DNA of 64,000 nt from Ephemerocybe angulata (taxonomy: Eukaryota; Basidiomycota; Agaricomycetes; Agaricales; Psathyrellaceae), in the NCBI GenBank assembly GCA_013368325.1, contig JAACJK010000109.1, forward strand, positions 806,001 to 870,000. Direction: 5' to 3'. The stretch's first letter is position 1. Each line of letters begins with the position of its first letter. Position numbers and translations under genes: made by a program. This document shows, piece by piece, positions 46,423 through 57,690 of this stretch. The notes under the pieces were generated by a model. It was not told the origin of the DNA. It was given only the letters and a program-made list of their open reading frames with translations, and made no database searches.

Positions 46423-47111
46423 TCATGATCCCAAACTCCTGTTCATGAAGCGCCTCTTCTGGAATGCCATCCACCACTTGCTTGGTTTCCCAGTGCCGTC
46501 TGCGTACAGCTTCTCTGTCAGGCGTGCGGCCAGTTCCTGGCGTACTTGCACAAGATATTGCCGCAGGAAATCTAGAGCGAATTAATCTCTGACAATGGGA
46601 TAGATACTGTGGCCACGCACCTGATTCGTGTCTGCTCGGGGGCGCAGCGTAGTGAGAGTTCAGTGGAAAGTTGGCGTCACCGGGAATGGGGAAGTTGTCG
46701 ACCGAAAGGGTATTGAGGAGCTTTGAGGCTTCAATCTGAGTAGGCACTGTACGCGCAGCACCGAGCTTGGCCAAGCAATCAGACACGAAAAGGATGAGGA
46801 TGATGAGGGTGCGGTCGGCAGCTCCCTTGATCTCGAAGTTCCTGAACAATGAGTTGGCGCGGAAGAGATCCAAAGTTTCGTCGATGATATCCGCCTCGGA
46901 GGCGTCAGCTACACTTGTGGTGAGTGCAGGGTAGGCGACTGCGGGGTTGAGTGCATACCGATCTGTGCTGGTCCCCTTATCCTCGTCCGAATTGGCAGGA
47001 CGGCAGTGTTTCCGACCTGCCTGACATCTGGATGTTCGTTGAATGAAGAGTGATATGCCTTGAAGGACTGTCAGAGACTGAAGCAACACAGGGAGAGATA
47101 CGCACAGGCAT
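46423..47111 (-). CDS. Arp2/3 complex subunit 3 (p21-Arc)
   Basis: Four exons: 47111-47106 (6 nt, Met-Pro), 47058-46959, 46908-46621, 46571-46423; 180 residues. Family marks: 'MPAYHSSFNEHPDVRQVGNT', 'LPIRTRIRGPA', 'EADIIDETLDLFRANSLFRN', 'FEIKGAADRTLI', 'FPIPGDANFPLNSHYA', 'GKPSKWWMAF' and 'RFMNRSL'. ARPC3 links the Arp2/3 core and supports branched actin nucleation at endocytic patches. The 6-nt first exon uses GTGCGT and an acceptor 47 bases on. Its ATG is 131 bases from that of YVC1 on the other strand. Confidence 0.92.
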
Positions 47112-47242
47112 ATTGATTGTTGGCAAGGAGCAAGAGGCTTTGTTTGGCCGTAATAGCCAGCGCTAGACTGGGATCATTCTGTGTTGAATGACGTCTGTCA
47201 AATCCGTGAGCCGTAACATTTCTCCACTTTCTCTCAACCACC
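47112..47242. promoter_or_regulatory. Compact bidirectional promoter, ARPC3 / YVC1
   Basis: 131 bases between divergent ATGs, so the two 5' regions must overlap or interleave. No TATA box seen. Confidence 0.5.
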
Positions 47243-50090
47243 ATGTCTGGTTTCTTGAGTCCCTCGCAGGGACTGGTGCCAACAGATGAGGAGGACAGAG
47301 CTTCCCTCATTTCTGTCAGGTCGGTTGACCCCTCGCCAGACACTCTCTCCAGTGCGTATTCAATGGCACAGAATGCCCCTATTTTTGACCACCGTGTATA
47401 GAGTTGATCAGAAGGTTGCGGGCTCTTACTCTGACGCTGCTCCCTGTCGAGGTCGACCCGGAAAGCATCAATGAGCCTACCAGTCGCGTCATAACGCCTC
47501 AGGTCATAGCTGCCTATCGTGCAGCTGCGGGCGACTTTGTAGAGGCTGTAGGTGACGCTGTCGCCCCATCCACATGTCGTCATCTCATTGCCTCGTTTAG
47601 TTACCATACTGTCTTCTACGTGCCCGTGCAGAGTTTATGTGGGATGCAAATCACAACCCTGCGGACTATGGAGAGAATCTCGGACGAGGTATGTCTGAAG
47701 GGCGTGCGCACCAAAGGCACCTTACTAACCCTCGCTCTTCCAGCTGTTGCTTGCGAAGTTTTAGCGAGGCGTATAGTCCATTTAGCTGAGCCTGACCGTA
47801 TTGCAACTATCATGTCTACTCGGTACCAACATAGGCAAATCGATGGGGACGAAAGTGAAATGGCCAGCGCTTTAGAGTCTGCTATCGACCAGCATTGGTA
47901 CGCTCTTTTTTGAACTTGACCTAGCCCTGAGTGCTGCATGCTGACTTTACACGAAGTACTATCTTCCTGTCATCGTCTGAAGCCCAGGATGGTATGGAAT
48001 TCACACCATACAGTGACCCCACTCTAATTCTCTCTCAGTTGTAAATGCCCTCTGGGGAGGCGAACTTGTGCAAAAGAATAACGGAAAAACCGACATTGAA
48101 TGTAAGACTGTTCCATGATATGCAGTGATCAGTATTCTAATACCTTCGAGTAGACGTCAGCTACGCAGATACCCGCGAAAACAGCTTTTGGGGTCACTTG
48201 GACGTTTCCCGCCTGTCTGTTCCCCGTTACCAAAACATGTTCCGCATTTTCGTCTGGTTCTTTTTCCTTGGAGTGTACTCCCAAGCTGGTAGGCTGACTG
48301 TTCTCGCGTGCGATGATAACAAGCTAACCCTATCTCTAATCTCAGTACGGGAACCATTGGACAAATTGGATCCAAACCATACCACTCTGGACGAATGGGA
48401 ATTCATTTTGTACTTTATGGCTCTGGCATTTGTCATTGAAGGTGCGGCTCAGACTGTTCAATACCTAAGGATGGCTGCTGACTATGCTTCAAGACATGTA
48501 CAAGGTGGATACGCCATGGCTACTACTATGACCTCAGTTTCATTTCTAACATCTCCCCAGTTCTTTACCCTCTTGAAATTCGTGACATGGCGCGCATTTA
48601 GCTTCTGGAACGCAGTTACTTTCATCACAGACTCCTTGCTTTTTGCAGCGTTCATCCTGCGCGTCATTGGAATTCAAGGGAGTCCGGAACAGCAGGTCTC
48701 GTACCGCCTCAGTAGCTTCCAGGTTCTCAGCTATGTGGCACCCTTTATCTGGTGAGTGTGCTTTTCTGACTGATACGATCCGGACTAAATGCTTTTCGAT
48801 TTTAGGATGAGTACGCATCGTCCTTTGACCGCGGTGACTGATACTAACACATTGCAAAGAGCTCATCACAGTATTTGATGGCTACAAATACATCGGAACT
48901 ATGCAAATTTGCGTCGCTCGAATGCTAAAGGAGTCTGGAATCTTCTTCGCAGTGAGTTGCCTGCATTGTGCTGGACGATAGCAAAGACTGACAGATCGAA
49001 CGGCGACATAGCTGCTCTCGGTCCTTGCAATAGGCTTCACCCAAGGTTTATATGCATTGGATGCAGCTGACGGGTCTACAGACTCGCCAATGGTGACAGT
49101 CAATGTCCTGATCCAAGCGTTATTGCAGTAAGTCTGCCGTCGCAAGATACAAAGCTGTTGCTCACACAGTATCTAGGGCACCCGACTACCAAAGATTCGA
49201 TAAGAGGTGTGCAGATGGATACCCTTGCCTCTGGATTGGTTGCTAACTAACGATCATCAGTCCTGCTGGCATGTGGCTGTATTACCTGTGGGTTAATTAT
49301 CCAGCGCTTTGTCACTGTCTCTGACCTCTCCCTATGATAGCTGGAGCGCAGTGACCGCCATCGTGCTGCTTAACGTCCTCATCTCCCTGTTCTCCTCTGC
49401 GTACTCCGACGTCATCGACGATGCTGAAGCGCAGTACCTAGCTTTCTTCGCGCAGAAGACAGTTGGGATGATCAGGGCCCCCGATTCTTATGTTTATCCC
49501 GCCCCATTCAACTTGGTTGAAGTGTTCTTCGTGGCCCCTTTTGAGTAAGTACGCAAATGGGTATCATCTGCACATCGGAGCTTATTTTTGACAGGCTAAT
49601 CCCCGGCCTAAAGCTCAACGAGAAGCACTATGCCAAGGTACGTATCGTCTTGATCCATATCTATCTAAGCGCCGCTTACACGCGAACTTCGCCAAGCTGA
49701 ATCGCTATGTTATGGGAACGATCTTTATTGTCCCCTTGACTTTTATCGCACTTTTCGAGTCGCGGTTTAGCCGAAACAAGCCTAATGCATGGCTGAGCAA
49801 CTGGTTCCGTGGGGATGACGAGGGTGCCGGCGATAGCCCAGCAAACAGAAATCCGACCGTTAATGATCCAAAGTGTGAAGGCCTAGAAATTAGCAAGGTT
49901 CCTTTTGAGGAGCTTGTAAAGGTCTTCCCAAACACCCAGATGGTATGTCCATTGGGTTTGCTTCTTTACCTATCTGACTATGTATATCTTTCTTCCTTCT
50001 CAGTCCAGCGAGGCGATTATCATCAATGAACTTGACTCTCTCAAGAAGCAGATCGAGACTCTCACCAAGGCCCTGCAGAAACAGAACTGA
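47243..50090 (+). CDS. YVC1: Vacuolar TRP-family calcium channel (Yvc1-like)
   Basis: Nineteen exons, 625 residues: 47243-47351, 47402-47547, 47601-47688, 47744-47897, 47957-47991, 48039-48101, 48154-48288, 48346-48441, 48494-48504, 48561-48751, 48806-48810, 48860-48951, 49012-49127, 49177-49206, 49261-49287, 49341-49544, 49595-49637, 49697-49942, 50004-50090. A cytosolic N-domain ('RRLRALTLTLLPVEVDPESI', 'VITPQVIAAYRAAAGDFVEA') precedes six spans: 'RIFVWFFFLGVYS', 'EFILYFMALAFVIE', 'LLFAAFILRVIGI', 'LSYVAPFIWMKLI', 'FFALLSVLAIGFTQG' and 'VTAIVLLNVLISLFSSAYSD'; a seventh hydrophobic stretch is 'IFIVPLTFIALFE'. The end is a coiled coil ('LDSLKKQIETLTKALQKQ'). Yvc1 releases calcium from the vacuole in response to stretch, osmotic shock and cytosolic calcium. 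Exon 11 is 5 nt and exon 9 is 11 nt; both are needed to keep conserved residues in frame. Confidence 0.9.
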
Positions 50091-50534
50091 CGGAGCAGAG
50101 GGTTTGCTCCCATGCTTTCATGACATTTTAATGACTTCATCATCATCCATAACAAGGCTGCGGTATATTTAGTGGGCGTATTTAGTGGACGTATCTTGAC
50201 ACGGTTATTTTTGGACTATCCTTCTGCTATTCTTCGTACGACTACGGACTCGCTGATGAAATACCACTAGTTACCCTTTCGTCGCGTGTCAAACCCACCC
50301 AGCGCTCAGCGCTCAGCCACTACGACAGGGACCAAGTGGCAGAAATTGATGCAAAAGCGACCGGCGTTTCACTAAGCGACCGGTGAAGCGCTCATTTTTC
50401 TGCATGAAATAGGAAATGATCTGTCCGTTCGCGGATGGACAGCCCCGAAGTGCTTCGGGAATGTAATGCGGTCATGGTTTCCCTGTCTGTCCATCAACTC
50501 CAGAGGGCCCACTTCTTTGCTCTGTCCCACCACC
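50091..50534. other. Intergenic, 0.44 kb
   Basis: 3' flank of YVC1 and promoter of the first KRE6-like gene. A near-perfect inverted match (AAGCGACCGG and related copies at about 50355-50390) is seen: 'GCGACCGG' occurs twice, 27 bases apart. No gene. Confidence 0.4.
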
Positions 50535-52999
50535 ATGGCTTCTCAAGGTTCTCCTCAGAGCCCATTTCCCTCGCTCGACTCGAGTCACTCGACTCGCTCA
50601 CACTCGTTACTCAAGCCCTCAAGCCTGGGCGTGCTTCGCCGAGAGAGCTGGGTAGGCCCCTGTTGCTCTTCAACGCCGTCGTCAGGTTCTCACTGTTGTT
50701 ATTTCAGCAAATACTGGATGCGGATTCCCCATACCCCCGCCCCAATGCACGGCCCATAAGCACCTCAACTTTCAGTGAGAAGGTACGTCTGCTGCTCGGT
50801 GCCCTGTTGTGTGTGCACAGAGTCTCATGCGCGGCCCAGTATTCGCTCTCGCCGGACATTAGAAGTTGGGGAGCGGACCTTTCTCCGGACCTGGTCGAGA
50901 ATGACGACGGCTTGCACGATCCCACCGAGCAAGACCCTAACTCAAGAAAATGGAATCCAAGGGGTTTCACGAATGTTGGCTGTCTCATGGTCCTCGCTGC
51001 CTCCATAATGACACTATTGTGAGTGCGTTCTATCAGCTCGCAGCCGCTCGACGCACTGACGCCCCTCCGCAGCATCGTGTACCCTGTTTTGACGTACAAC
51101 AGAAAGAAAGAGCTCGAAGAAACAGGCATTAATCTGGGAGGAGCCTTCAACGCTAGCGGGCAGGTTCGATGATTCCCGTGAGGTCTCCATCGACATCATG
51201 ACTGACTTCTCGCAATGATTTTTCCTAGATCCCCTCAATAGGAAACTATGGCCTTGTTGACCTCGACACACCGAAGGAGGCGTGGACGAAACAGAGTCTT
51301 CGAGATGGTTCTAAGATGGTTCTTGTCTTCTCAGATGAGTTTAATCAAGAGGGTCGGACATTCTACCCCGGCGACGACCCGTACTGGGAGGCCCATGATC
51401 TCAATTACTGGGTGCGTGCACGATGATATCCATTTGATCAAGACTCAGAATGGAGCGGCGTCTAATGCCCTCATCATGATCTAGGCAACGAACAACTACG
51501 AGTGGTATGACCCTGCAGCGCTCACCACGAAAAACGGCGCACTCCACGTCACCTTCTCCGAAAAGGAGACCCATGGACTCCATTACCAAGGAGGTAAGTC
51601 CACATTGCATCCGACCTTCTCAACGGCGAGCTACAGTGCCGATCAACACTAATTATAGGTATGATGTCGACTTGGAATAAGTTTTGCTTCACAGGAGGGT
51701 ACATCGAGGCTTCAGTTAAACTTCCTGGTGTCAACAACGTTGGGGGGTTCTGGCCAGCTATTTGGACGTTAGGTAACCTTGGCCGCGCAGGCTACGGTGC
51801 CTCCCTGGAAGGCATGGTACGTATCTCAGGGTAATCTCCGCCCCGCATACGTTCAATCAGAGCCTAATGTTTCATCTTATCCCTGTTAGTGGCCATACAC
51901 ATACGACGCCTGTGATGTCGGCACAGCACCCAACCAGACGCGCAATGGCTTGCCTTACTACGCGACGCATGACGGCGACCACGCGTATCCAGGCGATCCG
52001 CTCTCATATCTGCCAGGGCAAAAGCTCTCCCGGTGTACGTGCCCTGGTGAAGACCATCCTGGCCCTATTCATCCTGATGGGACGTTTGTTGGCCGCTCCG
52101 CACCTGAGATCGACATTATCGAAGCCCAAGTGGGTGGAAAGCCAGGAGCGATACCAGCGGGAGAGGTATCTCAGTCGGCCCAGTTCGCAGTACGTCACGG
52201 AAACAATGTTCACCCGGTCAAGGTAGATGCTAACTAGCACACAGCCTTTCGACAACTCGTATGAATGGGCTCACACCGCGGAGAACATGAAAGTTACCAA
52301 TACAACGGCTTCCAGGCTCAATGGCTTCGTTGGCAATATCCTCCAGGAGGCTGCATCGGTTGTCACACAGACAAATCAGAGGTGTTATCAGCTTGTAGAG
52401 GACTGTTTCTCTGTCTACGGCTTTGAGGTGAGAGTCCTATACCAACTGGTTTAATTCTCTCCGCTCATGATTTGCCCTGGAAGTATAAGCCAGGGTTCGA
52501 CGACGCATACGTTACCTGGGTATCAGATAGCAAAGTGTCTTGGACACTCGAGGCGGCTGGCTTTGGTGCCAACCCCCTCGTCGAGATTTCGGCTCGGCCT
52601 ATTCCCCAAGAGCCTATGGTGCGTTTCGTTGACACCTGCACTTAAGAAGGAGGGCTAACAAGGTTGCCCAGTACATCATCGTCAACCTGGGGATGTCGAA
52701 GAACTTTGGTGACATCGACTTCGAGCATTTGACCTTCCCTGCTGTCATGGAGGTCGACTACATTCGGGTGTACCAACCTTCGAACAAGATTAACATTGGG
52801 TGCGACCCCGAAGATTTCCCGACCGCTGCCTACATTGAGAAGTATGTCCAACACTGCTATACGGCCTTGACAATGCTGACTGGTTATCAATCATAGGCAC
52901 CAGGAGGCATACACGAATTACAATCTTACTGACTGGAGGCCCGGAAACGCTGGGTACGGGCAGCCCTTCCCGAAGAACTCTTTCATGGGAGAGTGCTGA
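50535..52999 (+). CDS. KRE6/SKN1 family beta-1,6-glucan synthesis protein (copy 1)
   Basis: Twelve exons from ATG 50535 to TGA 52999, about 600 residues. A Ser-rich cytosolic N-terminus is followed by 'YSLSPDIRSWGADLSPDL', a single span ('GFTNVGCLMVLAASIMTLFI') typical of type II membrane proteins, 'GINLGGAFNASGQ' and a GH16-like lumenal domain: 'MVLVFSDEFNQEGRTFYPGD', 'GGYIEASVKLPG', 'FWPAIWTLGNLGRAGYGASL', 'WPYTYDACDVGT', 'RSAPEIDIIEAQVG' (ExDxxE acidic motif kept), 'NQRCYQL', 'MEVDYIRVYQ' and a Cys-ended tail. Kre6/Skn1 act in the secretory pathway on cell-wall beta-1,6-glucan; their exact reaction is not settled. Exon borders fall at the same protein positions as in the two minus-strand copies. 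Confidence 0.92.
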
Positions 53000-53667
53000 G
53001 TCAACTCTTCAACTCACCGTAAGCGCTGGCACGCGGTGTCAAATTTCCTAATGGCTGGCTTGCATCTACATTGGAACTTATCTTACTTAGTCTACATATT
53101 CACGAACCTTCGCTCGCTTCGAACCACAGGGGTTAGACGTCTGACATGGCAACCTTGTTGTACTTGCATTATTTATTCGTTAACCACAGTCGGCTGGCTG
53201 TATACATATTTCCGTTCTATCATCCGCCCGCAGAAAGCTATTCCCGACTTACCACTACGTTGAAGCTTGAAGTCCGCCGTCGTATATCCCCGATGTATCA
53301 ATATACCAACTCACATTGTATCATACCATGTAACATACACATCTGCTTGCTACCATCTCAGGCTTGTGTGACTTTGACCTGGTTCTCATTACAAATACTC
53401 CAATAATGTATGCACCGCAGCTCTCATCGTTTACTGCTAATCAAAAGATCGTTTGACTCCAGAAGTGTGCCCATCGAGACTCCTCCGTGGAATAGCCAAA
53501 CCGAAGGCTTCAGAAGGACGTTAGGATGCCCACTCAGAAGTGGATGAAACAGAGCATCAAACGTGTTTAGGGCAAAATACAGATGGGTTGATAACTCGGG
53601 GGTATAGATGAGGGGTCAAGTTTGCACCTTTGATCCAAGGATAAATTGAGTCGACAATGCCCACTCC
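53000..53667. other. Intergenic, 0.67 kb, convergent 3' flanks
   Basis: 3' flanks of KRE6-like copy 1 and PSF2, AT-rich, with short ORFs only. No supported feature. Confidence 0.45.
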
Positions 53668-54468
53668 TCATGTCGTCGCCTCTGTATTTCGAGCAAGCTT
53701 GGTCAATAAACTCATCGACTGTACGAAAAAAGGTCTGATTTCGTTGATTTCCATAGATGTTAGACCCGTTAGCTAGAAGGAATGTGTGAGAAGAAAAGCG
53801 TCTAGATGCAACACTAAGTCTGCTTACACCAAGTTCACTGTGATCCAAGTGTCGGAGACCTTCTCGACTCTTGGCTTGCCTTGCTTCTCGTAAATCTTTT
53901 AGAAGTGTGCGTATCTGGTCCGGGTTCTCGAGATCGTCAGAAGCACTATCGGGAAAGGGGTAAGCTTCGCAGGGAGTTGGAGGGTAAGAATGGACGTACA
54001 CATCCAAGAGAACCTTGGAAATTTCGGTGAAACGAAACGGTAGATCGCTGAATGCGTCGGGGTTAGCGACTTCCTGCGCCAGTCGATCCTGAAGATGCTC
54101 TGAGGCAGTCAGAGTAGTATCAAGAGCTTTTCATAAAGCCTCTCGGGGGGATGGTGCTCTTCTTACCTACAGACAGCCATTGCGGAGGAATGATATGGCA
54201 CTTCTTTTTCAGTTTGAGATTTACGGCCATCCAGAGTGGAATTTTCGCCTTGCTAGGAGGTCTCAAAGGACCATATGCACCCTATAAGTTGCATTGCAAG
54301 ATTGGTCGGTGCCCTTCTCATGGGAGGTGAGTCCGAGATGAATCACACCGAGATGAAAGCCGTCCTCTCCATGGCTATGAGCGGGACAATTTCGATGAGC
54401 TGTTGCGACGCTATCATCTCGAGTTCGTGTGGGGTCACAGAGTCGCGTAGAGGAACCGGCAGTGCCAT
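53668..54468 (-). CDS. PSF2: GINS complex subunit Psf2
   Basis: Five exons: 54468-54349, 54281-54167, 54099-54000, 53945-53828, 53772-53668; 185 residues, the usual size. Family marks: 'LPVPLRDSVTPHELEMIASQ', 'LIEIVPLIAMERTAFISGAY', 'GPLRPPSKAKIPLWMAVNLK', 'KKKCHIIPPQWLSVEHLQDR', 'FRFTEISKVLLD', 'ASDDLENPDQIRTLLKDLRE', 'ARQAKSREGL' and 'LTSMEINEIRPFF'. GINS (Sld5-Psf1-2-3) joins Cdc45 and MCM in the replicative helicase. Divergent from haspin across a 340-base promoter carrying an MluI box. Confidence 0.93.
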
Positions 54469-54808
54469 GATCGATAGTCTGGACGATGAACGTTAGAGAC
54501 AAGTAGCAAACGTCGAATCGGAGAAAGCAGACTCGGAAGACGCGACTATTAATGCACGTGATGCGACGCGTCGCTCGCTCGCGTGATCTGGTTCTTGTTT
54601 TGGCGGGATTGCCTTATCGGTCGACGGGCGCGGCGCTTCCTCAAGTTCCAACCTCAACCACACCATCCGACGTCCTCCTCTATATCCGCCCCGCCAACCG
54701 ACATAACGTCAAGCTCCACAAGAATACGGCACGATATCGCGCTTACAGGACTATCTTCAAGTTACAAGCACGGCGCTCCTTCTATTCTGCACTTCCTTGG
54801 TTCTGGTC
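54469..54808. promoter_or_regulatory. Bidirectional promoter, PSF2 / haspin
   Basis: Separates two divergent cell-cycle genes. It contains one perfect ACGCGT at 54566-54571 inside a CG-rich patch (GATGCGACGCGTCGC), plus an adjacent CACGTG-type hexamer (GCACGTGATG) at about 54555-54560. A short ORF at 54552-54875 is unsupported. Confidence 0.6.
54566..54571. promoter_or_regulatory. MluI cell-cycle box (ACGCGT)
   Basis: Core of the MBF (Mbp1-Swi6) binding site that drives G1/S genes in fungi; PSF2 is a replication gene. The site is 98 bases from the PSF2 start and 238 from the haspin start. Confidence 0.55.
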
Positions 54809-57690
54809 ATGCTCAGTACCAGGACGAAACAAGTCAATGCCTACGGCAAGCGAGGAAAGCGCGTCGTCGATGTGACCGTATCAGGCGCCAAATCTGTGGC
54901 CGGGGATATAATCAGTATCTTCGACGACCTGCCGCCTCCTCCAGCATTGACTGGATTGACATCTCGAATGAAGGGGCGGGAGAATGGGACACCGAATCGG
55001 AAGCCCAAGGTTACGGCACCTAAAGCCGTTGGAGCACAGCGGAAGAAGCGGCTGTCTCCAGTCCTGTCACCCGCAAAGAAGCCTGCCCGGGTTTCGCAGT
55101 TCTTGAAGGAATCGAGCAATCCGCTCGGGGACTTGACCGACAAGAAAGCTAAAGTCAAGGCGATGCCGATAGGAAGGAAGGGTGACGCGGCTGTTGATTC
55201 GCCTGTGAGGGCTCCTTTGTCTAGCTTCCCTGTGAACGTTCTAGGGTCACCCTCCCTGCCTTCTGGTGCTCGAGTGATGAAGCAGCGCGTCCCCAGCACG
55301 AAGGGACCGTCCAAACTGGGCAAGCCAACTTCGCCTGTCGTCAATATGGACATCATAGTCCTGGATGATGAAGGTCGAACGATCTCGACAGAACGAAGGG
55401 TTTCACGAACTGGAGTGGCCGCCAATCCTATCAACAAGGCCCCCATGCCCGTGGCAAAGTCGGCGAAACCATCGAAGTCCAAGGTGCCGATATACGTCGA
55501 TTCTGCTAGTGAATCGGAAGCCATTAGCCAACCAACGCAGGAGAAGCTGAAGCTGCGCAAGCGCGGGACCAAGGTTGTCCTGTCCGACGATTCTGTGTCT
55601 GAAGATGACCTCCCTCCTCCACAACCCAAAGCTGCCAAGAGCAATGTCAATGTCAAACCGGCACCAGGGAAAGCGACGGCGAGCAAACCGTTGCAGAAGG
55701 CCGGTACTGTTGCAGAGGTCAATCCCAAAAAACCTCAAACTTTACGACGCGCTACTACAGTTGAAGTTCTCATTCCACCCGCTCCGTACGCCACAGCCAA
55801 GGTACCCCGGATGTCCGCTTTGCCAGCGCTGGCTCGACCTTCGGCACCTCCGAAACCCAAGGCTCCGATCATGCAGACAAGGGTGCCAGCCTTTCAACTG
55901 CCAGCTTCTCCGATTTTCAAAGGTCGCCAACTGACGCCAATCAGAGGCGGACGATCGAAAGGCTTGTTTGAGCAGCCTTCACCTCCCTCACCTTCGTATT
56001 CGGACCTGGACCTATCGTTGGACTTCTCGGAGCTCAGCCTCGATGCCGATGATATCTCTGGCTCCTCGTTTATTGAACCATCATTCCCCGAACACCTGAG
56101 GCCTCTCCTTGAGGAATGCCACCAGGAGGACATCGGCCCTCACGACTTCTCTTCATTCATCGAATCCTTCCCATTCGATCCGATCCTTCAGCAACCTCGC
56201 GAGAGGAAGGATGGAGAGCTCAGCTTCAGGAAGATTGGTGAAGCAAGCTATTCGGAAGTCTTTGGAATCGGCAATGTAGTCTTGAAGGTGATACCGCTGA
56301 GGGATGAAACGCCCAGGGCGATTCCTGTTGGGGGCCAGCGTTCATTTAAGCTTGCTGCACGGGGAGCACCGGTGAAGGAAGACTTGGAATATGACGGTCC
56401 TCCTCCTTCAGATGCCCAGGACGTACGGAAGGAAATCATAGTCACCCGAGCTATGGGAGAAGTTCATAGAGGATTTGTTAAGCTCTTGAAGACGTATGTC
56501 GTCAAGGGTAAATATCCCGAGGCCCTTTTGAATCTCTGGGACGACTATTACGAGGAGAAAGGGTCTGAAAGCATACGCCCAGGTATTTCATGCATCGTCA
56601 CTCGGACCCGCAACCCGTACTGATGCGTGGATAACCTTCTAGACACCTTCAGCCTGTCGCAGGCTTATGCTATTATTGTTCTCCCCAACGGCGGCCCGGA
56701 CCTGGAAGCCTATACGTTCTCGAGCCCTCTGAAGAGTGGGTGGCGTCAAGCGTGTAGCATCTTCTGGCAAGTCGCGAAATCACTCGCGCACGCCGAGCAT
56801 CTCGTATCATTTGAGGTATATATAAATATCCGCTAGTAGACAAGATATGTGGACTAATCCCCTGTGGTGCAGCATCGCGATTTGCACTGGGGTCAGATTC
56901 TAGTGAGGAATGTGCCGTCCCAGAAGCCAAAACTGAAGACCATCAACATGAACTCGGGAAGTAAATCTCGTAGCCACAAGCGCGCCCCACTGGACGATCA
57001 GGATCATGGGGTGGAAGTGACCATTATCGATTTGGGACTTTCGCGAATGGATGCGGGGGATGGATCAAATGGTACCAGGGTTCAGTGGACGCCGATCGAC
57101 GATGAGGTCTTCATGGGAGAAGGTGCGTAGCAGACCATGCCACCGCACACGAATCGATGCTGATTATGGCTTTTGGACGTATGCTATAGGTGACTACCAA
57201 TTTGACGTGTACAGGATGATGCGCGACCACAGTGGTGGAGAGTGGGAAGGTTACCACCCCTTGACGAACGTTATGGTGCGTGTAGCCCAATCTCCTTAGA
57301 AGGATAACCTAACTCTCGGTCCTTCAGTGGCTTCATTATTTGGCTACGAAGTTATTGCGGGCGAAAGGTCTGAAACCTCCAACCGCCGCACGGAAGGGGA
57401 AAGGTGCAAGTGAGGGTGCACCCGTGGCGACAGAAGCTTCAGGTTTCTCGGAGAAAGAATGCTACGAGGCTTTGCTTGAAGTGGAGCAGTGGCTTGGGCA
57501 GACACTGATTGAAGCTTTCCCCGCACGGGCAAAGGCCACTGCAGCTGCCGCAAAGGGAAGGGGTAGACCGAGGGCCACTTTAGTGGCACCCATTATGCCA
57601 CTTGCTCGCAATGACGGCCCGGTGTGTGCTGGCGAGATTGTTGAGTATGGGTCAAAGAGGGGGTGGGTGAGAGCTGGTAGGCTCTTTTGA
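54809..57690 (+). CDS. Haspin-like serine/threonine kinase
   Basis: Five exons: 54809-56582, 56643-56815, 56873-57122, 57190-57275, 57328-57690; 881 residues. The first ~460 residues are basic, Ser/Pro/Lys-rich and disordered. The kinase domain starts near 'FRKIGEASYSEVFGIGNVVL' (P-loop then 'LKVIPL'), with 'VRKEIIVTRAMGEVHRGFVK', 'AYAIIVLPNGGPDLEAY', 'ALAH'-like helix, 'FEHRDLHWGQILV', 'VTIIDLGLSRMD', 'GDYQFDVYRMMRDH' and 'WEGYHPLTNVMWLHYLATKL'. These are haspin marks; haspin phosphorylates histone H3 Thr3 at mitotic centromeres. Two sites differ from the textbook form: the metal-binding Asn after HRDLHWG reads Gln, and the DFG-equivalent is DLG. A long Ala/Gly/Lys-rich insert follows the last kinase helix. 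Confidence 0.88.

Noticed and set aside
50355..50390. Short GCGACCGG repeats upstream of the first KRE6-like gene
   Set aside because: Two copies of 8 bases are too few to call a regulatory element; noted only in the intergenic entry.
54841..55728. 295-residue minus-strand ORF antisense to haspin
   Set aside because: It mirrors the low-complexity Lys/Pro/Ser-rich haspin N-terminus and has no domain; the plus-strand frame continues into a real kinase domain.
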